The notes under the pieces: generated by a model
Told to the model about the DNA's origin: nothing
Database searches by the model: none
What the model saw: only the letters and a program-made list of their open reading frames with translations
Translations under genes and position numbers: made by a program
Shown: positions 46,027 to 55,100 of the stretch, in pieces
Position numbering within the stretch: the first letter of the stretch is position 1
How the letters are laid out: every line of letters begins with the position of its first letter
DNA from: Azospira inquinata
GTDB lineage: Bacteria; Pseudomonadota; Gammaproteobacteria; Burkholderiales; Rhodocyclaceae
Assembly: GCF_018905915.1 (NCBI RefSeq)
Contig: NZ_CP064782.1
Span: 1,240,001-1,304,000, forward strand
Length of the DNA: 64,000 bases
Direction of reading: 5' to 3'

Positions 46027-46074
46027 TTCACGCCGCTCCGCCGCCGTTGGTGCAGACCGTCGGCTATTGGTGCA
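46027..46074. promoter_or_regulatory. Three direct repeats, candidate RcoM operator
   Basis: TTCACG (46027-46032), TTGGTGCA (46047-46054) and TTGGTGCA (46067-46074) are spaced exactly 20 bases apart, start to start. They all fit TTnnnG. CO-bound RcoM is known to bind sets of three direct repeats about two helical turns apart. The third ends eight bases before the putative cowN -35. Confidence 0.6.
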
Positions 46075-46081
46075 TTGTCCC

Positions 46082-46109
46082 TTGTTCCCCGGCGCCTCCC
46101 CGGCACAAT
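46082..46109 (+). promoter_or_regulatory. Putative cowN promoter
   Basis: TTGTTC (46082-46087), 16-base spacer, CACAAT (46104-46109): weak, as expected for an activated promoter directly downstream of the repeats. Confidence 0.45.
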
Positions 46110-46140
46110 AGAGCCCATCTTACCTTTGGGAACCGGGACC

Positions 46141-46428
46141 ATGGCCAAAATCGACCGCTACGAATCCTTCCAGGGCATCGACTGCTTCCGCAATGCCAGC
46201 GCCGTCATCGAGCGGGTGCTGCTCCATGTGAACGGCCCGGAAAAGACCAATATCTACTGGGAGTACTTCGTCAAAAAAATCCCGGAAGGCTATTACTCCC
46301 AGACTCCCACGGAAGACCTGCTCTATCTGGTCTGCTCCAACACCTACTACATTGAGGAGCTGTTCGAGAAATTCGAGGACCAGGAAGGCTTAAGCCGCCT
46401 GCAGAAATGTGAGCTGGAATGCTGCTGA
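46141..46428 (+). CDS. cowN: CowN, nitrogenase CO-protection protein
   Basis: A 95-residue cytoplasmic acidic protein. Family features: DRYESFQGIDCFRNA near the start, KTNIYWEYFVKKIP, YYIEELFEKFEDQEGL, and the ending ELECC. CowN lets nitrogenase-dependent growth continue in the presence of CO, reportedly by acting directly on nitrogenase. Its presence implies that this organism fixes nitrogen, though no nif gene is in the window. The ATG at 46141 follows GGGA; an upstream in-frame start would add unrelated residues. It is monocistronic, with a strong terminator behind and an RcoM-like gene divergent. Confidence 0.88.
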   Translation: MAKIDRYESFQGIDCFRNASAVIERVLLHVNGPEKTNIYWEYFVKKIPEGYYSQTPTEDLLYLVCSNTYYIEELFEKFEDQEGLSRLQKCELECC

Positions 46429-46446
46429 CCCAGTCCTTCCTCCCAT

Positions 46447-46474
46447 AAAAAAGCCGGCAGTAAGCCGGCTTTTT
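46447..46474. terminator. Bidirectional terminator between cowN and pyrC'
   Basis: GCCGGC/GCCGGC stem (46453-46458 with 46464-46469) extended by A run and T run (AAAAAA ... TTTTT), loop AGTAA. Serves both converging genes. Confidence 0.88.
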
Positions 46475-46505
46475 GGTTCTGGGAATCCGGCCACAAGGGC
46501 CTGGA

Positions 46506-47756
46506 TCAGGCCTGATACACCACCTGCCCCCCCACCAGGGTGCTGCGCACCCGACCCCGGAGCTCCCGGCCCAGGAAGGGGGTGTTGCGGCCCCGACTGC
46601 GCAGGGTGTCGGCCCCCACGGTCCATACCGCTTCCGGATCGAAGACGGTCACATCCGCCACCGCCCCCACGCTCAGATTGCCCGCATGGAGCCCGGCTAC
46701 CGCCGCCGCGTCGCTGGTAATGCGGGCCAGGGCCTGGGGCAGGGCCACCCCGGCATCCTTGGCCCAGGCCAGGGTCAGGGGCAGGAGCAGTTCCAGGCCG
46801 ATGGCACCGGGTTCCGCTTCGTCAAAGGGCAGGAGCTTGTCTTCCGCACTACGGGGATAGTGGTCGGAACAGATGGCCTGGATGGTGCCGTCGGCCACGG
46901 CCTGAACCAGGGCTTCCCGGTCCCCCTGGGTCCGCAGGGGCGGATCAAAGCGGGCCAGGGGATCGAAGTAGCCGATATCCTCTTCGGTGAGGTGGAGGTG
47001 ATGCACATCCACGTCGCAGGTCACGGGCAGGCCCTGGGCCCGGGCGGCGGCCACCAGGCGCACCCCGGCGGCAGAGGAAAGGCGCATCAGGTGGAGGCGT
47101 ACTCCGGTGGTCCGGGCCAGTTCCACCAGAGTGGCCACGGCCACGGTCTCGGCGGCCACGGGAATGCCAGCCAGCCCCAGGCGGGCCGACACTTCCCCGT
47201 CGTGGGCCACCCCATCCCGGGACAGGGTGTAGTCCTCGGGTTGGAGCCACACCGCGTAACCGTAGGTGGCGGCGTATTGCATGGCCCGCAGCAGGGCCTG
47301 GAAGTCGGTCACCGGAGAGGAGGCCTGGGACATGGCGATACAACCGGCACCGGTGAGGCCGGCCATGGCCGCCAGACTCTGACCTTCCAGCCCCTGGGTC
47401 AGGGCCCCCAGGGGACGCACCCGGGCTTGGCCCTGGGCCTTGGACAGGCGCACCAGGCGTTCCACTAGGCCGGGTTCATCCAGTACCGGCTTGGTGTCCG
47501 GGGGGCAGACCAGGGTGGTGACACCGCCGGCTACGGCGGCCTGCAATTCGCTGTCCAGATTGGGCAAGCGGGCGGAAAGATCCACCAGTCCGGGGCAAAC
47601 CACCGCTCCGGCGGCGTCTAGTTCCCGGTCCGCCGTGAAACCGACGGGGGCCGCGCCCACGGCGGCCACCCGGCCATCGGCCAGATAGAGGTTGTGCTGG
47701 CCGTCCACCCCGTTGGCGGGATCAATAAGGCGGCCGTTTTTGATAAGAATGTTCAT
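46506..47756 (-). CDS. pyrC: Dihydroorotase-like protein PyrC', probably non-catalytic (PyrX type)
   Basis: A 416-residue amidohydrolase-fold protein directly after pyrB. The usual metal-binding D-x-H-x-H after PGLVD is replaced: here PGLVDLSARLP has Ser61 and Arg63 at the His positions. The later region CSDHYPRSAEDK keeps an Asp-His. Loss of the HxH pair marks the inactive type I dihydroorotase homologue that, in Pseudomonas, assembles with aspartate carbamoyltransferase and stabilises it. A functional dihydroorotase must then be encoded elsewhere. Start is five bases upstream of the end of pyrB, on the same strand. Confidence 0.88.
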   Translation of the reverse strand: MNILIKNGRLIDPANGVDGQHNLYLADGRVAAVGAAPVGFTADRELDAAGAVVCPGLVDLSARLPNLDSELQAAVAGGVTTLVCPPDTKPVLDEPGLVERLVRLSKAQGQARVRPLGALTQGLEGQSLAAMAGLTGAGCIAMSQASSPVTDFQALLRAMQYAATYGYAVWLQPEDYTLSRDGVAHDGEVSARLGLAGIPVAAETVAVATLVELARTTGVRLHLMRLSSAAGVRLVAAARAQGLPVTCDVDVHHLHLTEEDIGYFDPLARFDPPLRTQGDREALVQAVADGTIQAICSDHYPRSAEDKLLPFDEAEPGAIGLELLLPLTLAWAKDAGVALPQALARITSDAAAVAGLHAGNLSVGAVADVTVFDPEAVWTVGADTLRSRGRNTPFLGRELRGRVRSTLVGGQVVYQA

Positions 47757-47761
47757 GATCT

Positions 47762-48721
47762 TCAGTTTCCGGCGAGGATGCCCATTACCGCCATGCGCAC
47801 GGCGATGCCAAAGGTGACCTGGTTGAGGATGACGGCCTGGGGACCATCGGCCACGGCGGAATCGATTTCCACCCCCCGGTTCATGGGGCCCGGGTGCATC
47901 ACAATGGCGTCCGGCTTGGCCAGGGCCAGCCGTTCCGGGGTCAGGCCGTAGCTCTTGAAGTATTCCCCGGCGGAGGGCAGCAGGGCCCCGTTCATCCGTT
48001 CATTTTGCAGGCGCAACATGATGATCACGTCGCAGTCCTTGAGGCCTTCATCCATGTCGTAAAAGACCCGCACCCCCAGGGTTTCCAGGTAGCCGGGCAA
48101 CAGGGTCTTGGGTCCCACCGCCCGGATTTCTCCGCAGCCCAGGGTACGCAGGGCGTGGAGATCGGAACGGGCCACCCGGGAGTGGAGAATGTCCCCCACA
48201 ATGGCCACCCGCAGACCGGTGAAGTCCTTTTTGTAGTGGCGGATGGTGTACATGTCCAGGAGCCCCTGGGTGGGGTGGGCGTGGCGCCCGTCCCCCGCAT
48301 TCACCACGTGGATGTCGTCCCGGCCCATGCGGTGGAGATGCTCCGCAATGAGGAAGGGGGCGCCAGAACTGGCGTGGCGCACCACGAACATGTCCGCGTG
48401 CATGGAGCAGAGGTTGTCGATGGTATCCAGCAGGGTTTCCCCCTTGGCCGTACTGGAGCGGGACACGTCCAGATTGATCACATCGGCGGAAAGGCGCTTG
48501 GCGGCAATTTCGAAAGTGGTCCGGGTACGGGTGGAGTTTTCGAAAAAGAGGTTAAAAACGCTCTTACCCCGCAGCAGGGGCACCTTTTTCACTTCCCGGT
48601 CGGACACTTCCAGGAAGGAAGAGGCCGTATCCAGCACCTGATTGACCACTTCCAAGGGCAGTTTTTCGGTGGACAGGAGGTGTTGCAAACCGCCTTCCGC
48701 ATTCAATTGGGGATTACGCAC
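47762..48721 (-). CDS. pyrB: Aspartate carbamoyltransferase catalytic subunit
   Basis: A 319-residue transferase that joins carbamoyl phosphate and aspartate in pyrimidine synthesis. Key motifs: [15 protein letters not shown] (carbamoyl-phosphate loop), SSTAKGE (80s loop), [12 protein letters not shown], and [12 protein letters not shown] 48721 is preferred: it gives the standard N-terminus RNPQLN and has GGAGG eight bases upstream; ATG 48757 would add an unconserved leader read from within pyrR. Overlaps the pyrR stop. Confidence 0.95.
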   Translation of the reverse strand: MRNPQLNAEGGLQHLLSTEKLPLEVVNQVLDTASSFLEVSDREVKKVPLLRGKSVFNLFFENSTRTRTTFEIAAKRLSADVINLDVSRSSTAKGETLLDTIDNLCSMHADMFVVRHASSGAPFLIAEHLHRMGRDDIHVVNAGDGRHAHPTQGLLDMYTIRHYKKDFTGLRVAIVGDILHSRVARSDLHALRTLGCGEIRAVGPKTLLPGYLETLGVRVFYDMDEGLKDCDVIIMLRLQNERMNGALLPSAGEYFKSYGLTPERLALAKPDAIVMHPGPMNRGVEIDSAVADGPQAVILNQVTFGIAVRMAVMGILAGN

Positions 48722-49226
48722 GCTCCTGACCTCCCAGCTTCCAGTACAAACGGCCATCTTCCTGCCGTCCCAAAATCAATTCTTCCCCGTCTCCCAGCTG
48801 CACGTCCCAGACACAGAACTGGGGAGCGATGGGCAGTTCCCGCTCGCCCCGATCCGCCAGCACGGCCAGATCGATGCGGGCCGGACGGCCGTAGTCGAAC
48901 AATTCGTTAATGGCCGCCCGGGTGGTACGGCCGGTGTAGAGCACGTCATCCACCAGAATCAGGGGCCGGCCTTCCACCTCGAAGGGGATGGCACTGGGCT
49001 TAACCTGGGGATGGAGGCCCTTGGCGGCGAAATCGTCCCGGTAAAAGGACACATCCACCGTGCCGGTGGCTTCGCTGACGCCGAGCAGGCTGCGCAGGCG
49101 TTCCGCGATCCAGGCGCCGCCGCTGTGGATTCCCACCAGAGCCGTGTCCGGCGTCAGGTGGGGGCGGATGCGGTCGGCCAGGGTGGCCAACTGGGCTTCC
49201 GCATCGGGAAGGGTATCAATGGGCAT
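48714..49226 (-). CDS. pyrR: Bifunctional pyr operon regulator / uracil phosphoribosyltransferase PyrR
   Basis: A 170-residue phosphoribosyltransferase-fold protein. The PRPP-binding loop is [20 protein letters not shown]; the N-terminal [12 protein letters not shown] and DVSFYRDDF are PyrR signatures. In Bacillus it attenuates pyr transcription by binding mRNA; in proteobacteria such as Pseudomonas its regulatory mode is less clear. It overlaps ruvX by 11 bases and pyrB by 8, so it is embedded in the yqgE-ruvX-pyrR-pyrB-pyrC' operon. No PyrR-binding leader structure was identified. Confidence 0.93.
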   Translation of the reverse strand: MPIDTLPDAEAQLATLADRIRPHLTPDTALVGIHSGGAWIAERLRSLLGVSEATGTVDVSFYRDDFAAKGLHPQVKPSAIPFEVEGRPLILVDDVLYTGRTTRAAINELFDYGRPARIDLAVLADRGERELPIAPQFCVWDVQLGDGEELILGRQEDGRLYWKLGGQERA

Positions 49227-49665
49227 CGAAATAACTTTGCAGGATAAGTTGGGCCGCCACGGCATCCAGATGGGCCTTGGCGGTTTTGGCGGAATGACCG
49301 GTCTCGCGCAAGCGCTCCTCGGCATCCAGAGAGGTCAGCCGTTCATCGGCATAGGCCACGGGCAGATTGAAACGGCCCCGCAGCTGATTGGCGAAACGGG
49401 TGCAGCGGGCGGTCATGGCGTGGGCTTCCCCGTCCAGGGAGACGGGCAGGCCCACCACCAGCAGCACGGGACGCCATTCATCCAGCAGGGCCTGGATGGC
49501 GCCGAAACGTTCCTGGTTGGAGGGGGCGTGCAGGGTGGTGAGGGGATGGGCCTGGCCCAGCAGGGTTTCCCCGATGGCCACGCCGATGCGCTTTTCCCCG
49601 AAATCGAAGGCCAGCACCGTGCCGCTCGGGGTCTGGAGGGGGGGGTGCAGCGCCGCCTCAGGCAT
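49216..49665 (-). CDS. ruvX: Holliday junction resolvase-like RuvX (YqgF)
   Basis: A 149-residue RNase H-fold nuclease. [16 protein letters not shown] carries the first catalytic Asp; [15 protein letters not shown] and [13 protein letters not shown] carry the others. Family members process pre-16S rRNA 5' ends and have resolvase-like folds. GGGGGAG lies before the ATG. It overlaps yqgE by eight bases. Confidence 0.93.
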   Translation of the reverse strand: MPEAALHPPLQTPSGTVLAFDFGEKRIGVAIGETLLGQAHPLTTLHAPSNQERFGAIQALLDEWRPVLLVVGLPVSLDGEAHAMTARCTRFANQLRGRFNLPVAYADERLTSLDAEERLRETGHSAKTAKAHLDAVAAQLILQSYFDAH

Positions 49666-50218
49666 GCCCGGCTCCCCCGGCCAGATTGGCGAAATCAATG
49701 CCCAGGGCCAGCATGGCGGAGGCCAGACGTTCCTCCGGCGGCAGGTTAAACAGCACCTCTTCCTCCGCCGCCACCGTCAGCCAGGCATTCTGGGCCAGTT
49801 CGTTCTCCAGCTGGCCCGCCGCCCAGCCTGCGTAACCCAGGGTCATGATCACGTCCCGGGGCACCCCGTCCTGGCCCATGGACACCAGAATGTCCCGGGA
49901 ACTGGTGAGGCCCACCCGGTCGGTGACCTTAAGGGTGGACTGCCAGGGCCCCAGGGGGCGATGGAGCACAAAGCCCCGGTCAGTCTGGACCGGCCCGCCG
50001 AAATAGACGGGCAGATCCCCATAGCCTTCCGCCTGGAGGGGCACATCCACCTTTTCGAAAAGCTGGGCCAGGGTCATGTCGATGGGCCGGTTCACCACCA
50101 CTCCCAGGGCTCCCTGGTCGTTGTGTTCGCACACATAGACCAGGGATTTGGCGAAATAGGGGTCCGCCATCGCCGGCATGGCGATGAGGAAGTGGTTGGT
50201 GAGATTGACGCTGGGCAT
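49658..50218 (-). CDS. YqgE/AlgH family protein (UPF0301)
   Basis: A 186-residue cytoplasmic protein. Family wording: [53 protein letters not shown] and [17 protein letters not shown]. AlgH relatives affect alginate and quorum-linked traits in Pseudomonas, with unknown biochemistry. [10 protein letters not shown] at 50218 is the conserved start although its Shine-Dalgarno is poor. First gene of the operon leading to pyrRBC'. Confidence 0.92.
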   Translation of the reverse strand: MPSVNLTNHFLIAMPAMADPYFAKSLVYVCEHNDQGALGVVVNRPIDMTLAQLFEKVDVPLQAEGYGDLPVYFGGPVQTDRGFVLHRPLGPWQSTLKVTDRVGLTSSRDILVSMGQDGVPRDVIMTLGYAGWAAGQLENELAQNAWLTVAAEEEVLFNLPPEERLASAMLALGIDFANLAGGAGHA

Positions 50219-50534
50219 GGCGGCTCGAATTTTAATCCGGGAGAGGTGGGGAACAAAGCGCTTTCGCCCCCGCCTTTCCGGGAGTGGGGCGGGAAAGGCC
50301 ACCGGGCGGGGCCCCGCCCCCATTTGGGCAGGAGGGGCTGACACCAGAGTACAGGAAGGCGGACGGAGGAACCACCCGGGGCTAGAGACATGGGCCCGGG
50401 TAGTCTGGCTATCCGGGAAATGACGCCCCCGGAGCCCATCAGAAAGCCGCCCCCACCCCTCAACAGCCCCACGAAAGCCAAGGCCCACCCCACCTTCCTA
50501 AGTACGGACAACAGGGGCTATGGGCCCGCCCCCG
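50219..50534. other. Non-coding spacer between yqgE and photolyase with dense inverted repeats
   Basis: No gene recognised. On the yqgE side lie AAAGCGCTTT (50255-50264), GCCTTTCC/GGAAAGGC (50272-50279 with 50292-50299) and a perfect 16-base palindrome GGGCGGGGCCCCGCCC (50304-50319). They could structure the yqgE-pyr leader. The remainder up to 50534 shows nothing I can name. Confidence 0.4.
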
Positions 50535-50562
50535 TTGCTCCCCGGCCCGGCTGAGGTATGCT
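50535..50562 (+). promoter_or_regulatory. Possible photolyase promoter
   Basis: TTGCTC (50535-50540), 16-base spacer, TATGCT (50557-50562). Confidence 0.4.
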
Positions 50563-50603
50563 TGACGGCCCCGGGCATTACCCCGTTCCCCGCCTTTTCC
50601 CAC

Positions 50604-52055
50604 ATGCTCGACAAAGCCCTCGTCTGGTTCCGCCGGGACCTGCGCAATTTCGACCACGCCGCCCTCCATGCCGCCCTCACTGGTGCCCGGCAGGTCTGGT
50701 GTGTGTTCGTTTTCGACCGGGACATTCTGGCGCCCCTCCCCCATCCCCTGGATCGGCGGGTGGAATTCATTCACCGCAGCGTGGTGGAACTCCACGCCGC
50801 CCTCGCGGCCCAGGGTGGCGGCCTGATCCTGCGCCACGGCCGCCCGGTGGAGGAAATTCCCGCCCTGGCCCGGCAGCTGGGCGTCCAGGGAGTATTCGCC
50901 AACCGGGATTACGAGCCCCAGGCCAAGGTCCGGGACCGGCAGGTGGAGACCGCCCTGGCGGCTGAGGGGATTAGCCTGCATCTGAGTAAGGATCAGGTGC
51001 TTTTTGACGGGGACGAAGTCCTGACCCGGAGCGGCAATCCCTATACCATTTTCACCCCCTACAAAAACGCCTGGCTGGCCCGTCTCGCCGCCCCCGAGGG
51101 GGACTTTTTCCTGCGCCCCTATCCCATTGAGGCCCACGCCCACCGCCTGGCGCCCCTGCCTCCCGGAGAAAGCTCCCTGTCCCTGGCCGATCTGGGTTTT
51201 GCCCCCACGGACCTGGATAAATTAGGCGTGACGCCGGGCATGGCCGGGGCCCAGGAACGCTGGGAGGATTTTCTGCCTCGCCTGGACGCCTACGGGGAAA
51301 AGCGGGATTTCCCCGCCCGCAAGGGAGTTTCCTACCTCTCGCCCCATCTCCGCTTCGGCACCCTGTCCCTGCGCCACCTGGCCGCCCAGGCCTGGCGCCA
51401 GGGCACAGCAGGGGCCACCACTTGGCTGGCCGAATTGGCCTGGCGAGACTTCTATTTCATGCTCCTGGATCATTTTCCCCAGTTGCCGGAGCGCTGCTTC
51501 AAACCCGAATTCGACGCCCTGGAATGGGACCAGGCCCCCCATCTGCTGGCGGCCTGGCAGGCAGGAGAAACGGGCTATCCCCTGGTGGATGCGGCCATGC
51601 GCCAGCTGACCCACTGCGGCTGGATGCACAACCGGCTGCGCATGGTCACCGCCTCCTTCCTCACCAAGGATCTGGGCCTGGACTGGCATCTGGGGGAAGC
51701 CCACTTCGCCCGGCACTTGCTGGATTTCGACCTGGCCGCCAACAACGGGGGCTGGCAATGGGCTGCCTCCACGGGCTGCGACGCCCAACCCTGGTTCCGC
51801 ATTTTCAATCCGGTCACCCAATCGGAGAAATTCGATCCCCGGGGAGAATTCATCCGCCGCTATCTGCCCGAGCTAGCCCGGGTGCCGGACCGATACATCC
51901 ACGCCCCCTGGCTCATGAGTGCCGCAGAGCAAGCGACCTGTGGCCTGCGCATCGGCAAGGATTACCCGGCCCCGGTGGTGGATCACGCCCAGGCCCGGCA
52001 GCGCACCCTGGCCCGCTTTGAGGCCGTCAAGCACCAGGGCAAAACCGCCCTCTAG
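50604..52055 (+). CDS. phrB: Deoxyribodipyrimidine photolyase
   Basis: A 483-residue light-driven repair enzyme of usual length. The N-terminal Rossmann antenna domain opens LVWFRRDLRNFDHAAL. The FAD domain has KGVSYLSPHLRFGTLS, LAWRDFYFML, and the signature THCGWMHNRLRMVTASFLTKDL with DFDLAANNGGWQWAASTGCDAQPWFRIFNP-type wording (Trp chain and lesion pocket residues). It repairs cyclobutane pyrimidine dimers using reduced FAD. ATG 50604 gives the conserved MLDKALVWFR start. It converges on chpA. Confidence 0.95.
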   Translation: MLDKALVWFRRDLRNFDHAALHAALTGARQVWCVFVFDRDILAPLPHPLDRRVEFIHRSVVELHAALAAQGGGLILRHGRPVEEIPALARQLGVQGVFANRDYEPQAKVRDRQVETALAAEGISLHLSKDQVLFDGDEVLTRSGNPYTIFTPYKNAWLARLAAPEGDFFLRPYPIEAHAHRLAPLPPGESSLSLADLGFAPTDLDKLGVTPGMAGAQERWEDFLPRLDAYGEKRDFPARKGVSYLSPHLRFGTLSLRHLAAQAWRQGTAGATTWLAELAWRDFYFMLLDHFPQLPERCFKPEFDALEWDQAPHLLAAWQAGETGYPLVDAAMRQLTHCGWMHNRLRMVTASFLTKDLGLDWHLGEAHFARHLLDFDLAANNGGWQWAASTGCDAQPWFRIFNPVTQSEKFDPRGEFIRRYLPELARVPDRYIHAPWLMSAAEQATCGLRIGKDYPAPVVDHAQARQRTLARFEAVKHQGKTAL

Positions 52056-52109
52056 GGCCCCTGGGCGCTTCCCAACGGAAGGAAAAGGAGGCGCCGCCCG
52101 CCCAAACAA

Positions 52110-52137
52110 AAGCCCCCTGCCGGAAGGGAGGGGGCTT
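52110..52137 (-). terminator. Terminator after chpA
   Basis: AAGCCCCCT/AGGGGGCTT stem (52110-52118 with 52129-52137). On the minus strand it is followed by TTGTTTGGG. It also sits behind the convergent photolyase gene. Confidence 0.7.
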
Positions 52138-52158
52138 GGGGAGGGAGAAAATCCGGGC

Positions 52159-55100
52159 CTAGACCGGTTTCACCCCGGTGTAGCCCCGGACCAGTTCCAG
52201 CAATTCATCTTCCCGGTAGGGCTTGCCCAGGTAGTTGTTCACCCCGATTTCGAAGGCGTAATTGCGGTGCTTATCTGCCGTCCGGGAGGTGATCATGATA
52301 ATGGGGATGGCCTTCAGCCGAGCGTCGGCCCGCACATTGCGGGTCAGGTCGAAACCGTCCATGCGGGGCATTTCGATATCCACCAGGAGCACGTCGGGCA
52401 GGGTATCGATCATCTTTTCCAGAGCATCCACCCCGTCCTTGGCGGTAACCACGTGGAAACCTTCCCGGGTCAGGAGACGGCTGGTGATTTTGCGCACCGT
52501 CAGGGAGTCATCCACCACCATGACCGTGGGCAGGGTAGCGGTGACGCTCTCGGCTTCCGGCACGGGCGCCGCGGCCCCTGGCGCGGGGGTAGGCGCCACG
52601 CCAACGGCGGGAGCGGGAGTAGCGGTGGCCCGGGACACGGCCAGGGCCACCGGGTTCAGGATCAACAGCACCTGACCGTCCCCCAGTACCGTAGCGCCTG
52701 CAATGCCCACCACCCGGGCCAGTTGGGGCCCCACGTTTTTCACCACAATTTCCTGATTGCCGTCCAGTTCATCCACCTGGACCGCGGTGCGCTGGCTGCC
52801 GCTGCGCAGGTAGAGCACCCAGGAGAGGCGCCGGGGCTCGGGCTGGGCGCCCTTGTCCCCGAGCAGGTGGGGAAGGAAGTAGTAGGGATAGTGGTTGCCC
52901 ATCCACACCGCTTCCCCGGCCTGACGCACGGTCTCCAGGCTGGAGGCGGAAATTTCCTGAACCTGTTCGATCAGGGCGGAAGGCACGGCATAACGCTGGC
53001 TGCCCACCCGCACGATGAGAGCCTGGGTAATGGCCAGGGTGAGGGGCAGATAGATGCGGAAGGTCAGACCCTTGCCCGCCTCGGACTGCAATTCCACCCG
53101 TCCCCCCAGGTTACTCACCTCGGTGCGCACCACGTCCATGCCCACGCCCCGGCCCGCCACCTGGGTCACCACCCCGGCGGTGGAAAAGCCGGGAGTGAAG
53201 ATGAAGTCGGCCAGACGGGCGTTATCCACCGTTTCCCCAGGACTGAGCAGGCCCATGGATTCGGCCTTGGCGCGGATTTTATCCAGGTCCAGACCTGCCC
53301 CATCGTCGCTCAGGGACAGAATAATTTCGTTGCCCTGCTGGGCGGCCTTGAGCAGCACCGCCCCGGCTTCCGGCTTACCCAGCCCGGTCCGCACCTCCGG
53401 CGCTTCCACCCCGTGGGCCACCGCATTGCGCAGCATGTGTTCCAGGGGCGCCACCATTTTGTCCAGCACCCCCCGATCCAGTTCCACCTGACCGCCCTGG
53501 ATGTCCAGGCTGACCTTCTTGCCCAATTCCCGGGCAGTCTGGCGCACCAGCCGTTGCAGGCGCTCGGCCTGGCTGGCAAAGGGCACCATGCGGACACTCA
53601 TCAGTTCCTGCTGCAATTCCCGGTTAAGCCGGGCCTGGGCGACGATGGCCGCATTGGCCTCGTCCAGGTTTTTCAACAGATTCTGCTGCACCGTGGCCAC
53701 GTCATTCACCGACTCGGCCATCATCCGGGTCAATTCCTGGAAGTGGGTAAACCGGTCCAGTTCCAGGGGATCGAAATCCGCCTGATGTTCCGTGGCCTGG
53801 GCCTGACGGGCCTGAATCTGGGTTTCGGCCTGGATTTCCACTTCCCGCACCTGGCGGCGCAGACGGATGACGTTTTCCGTCAAATCCAGGAGGGAATCCT
53901 TCAGGCTGCGCATTTCCCCTTCGATCCGGGAACGGGCGATGGAAATTTCCCCAGCCTCATTCACCAGCCGGTCCACCAGATCCGCCCGCACCCGCAGATT
54001 GGCCTTGAGGGCAGCGGTTTCCGCCTCCAGGTCGGGCATGGCGGGCACCACCCCGGGAGCCACGGGCCGCACCCCCATCACCCCGGGCTGGGGTTCGGGG
54101 GCGGGCGCCGGGGCGGCTTCTTGAGCAGGAATCTCCGGCACGGGGGCAGGGGCCGGTTCGGCCTCCGCCGCTTGTTCGTGCGCTTGTTCCGCCGCCCCAT
54201 TCCCCATTTGTTCCGCCGGAATTTCGGCGGGAAGCTCGGGGGCGACCTCCGTACTGGCAATCCCTGGGGCAGCCGCCTCGGGATTCACCGGCGCTTCCTC
54301 CGGAGACTCGGTTTCCAAAGCCGCAACAGGCTCCGGCACCCCTAGGGCGGCCGGTAGCTCGTCTCCGGCGGTTTCCCCAGCATCAGCCAGGGTGGTTTCC
54401 TGCGCCGGTGCAGGCGTTTCTGTGGCCTCGGCAACGCCAAGGTCCCCATCAACAGGCGCATCCCCTTCCGGAGTCTCCAGGGCAGGAGCCGGGCTTTCGT
54501 CCCAGACACCGTCGTCCCCGCTATCCGGCAATTCGGGCAAGGAAATTTCTTCGGCGGGCAGTTCTTCCGTGCCCTCTTCCGCCGCCAGTTCTTCCAGGGA
54601 TACCTGGGGCTCGGTGGCGGCTTCAGATAGGGCCGGGGGTTCGGGCAGGTCGATGGCTTCCGTTTCGGGCACAGGGGCACCAGTGACCGAGACCTCCAGC
54701 CCTTCCGCCAGGCTCAGTTCCTCGGCGGAGGCGGGCACTTCCAGCGCGGGCTCAAGCGCGGTTGCTCCGGGAACGGCGGGCGCCGCCGGAGCATCGGCCT
54801 GGGCGGGCACCACGGCGGGCACATCGGGCCGTTCCCCCTGTTGCAGCCGATCCACGATCTGGGCAATGACGTCGAAATCGGCCTGGACGTCGTCGATGGC
54901 TTCCGGGGTCACCGCCCCGGATTTATAGGCCTGTTCCACCCGGCTTTCCAGGGCGTGGGTCAGATCCCCCAGGGCCATGGCCCCGGCCATCCGGGCGCTG
55001 CCCTTGAGGGTGTGGAGCAGGCGCCCCAGGGCATGGCCCACATCCCCGTCATCCGGCCGTTCCCGCCAGGCTTCCAGCTGGGTGTTGATGTTCTGCACCA

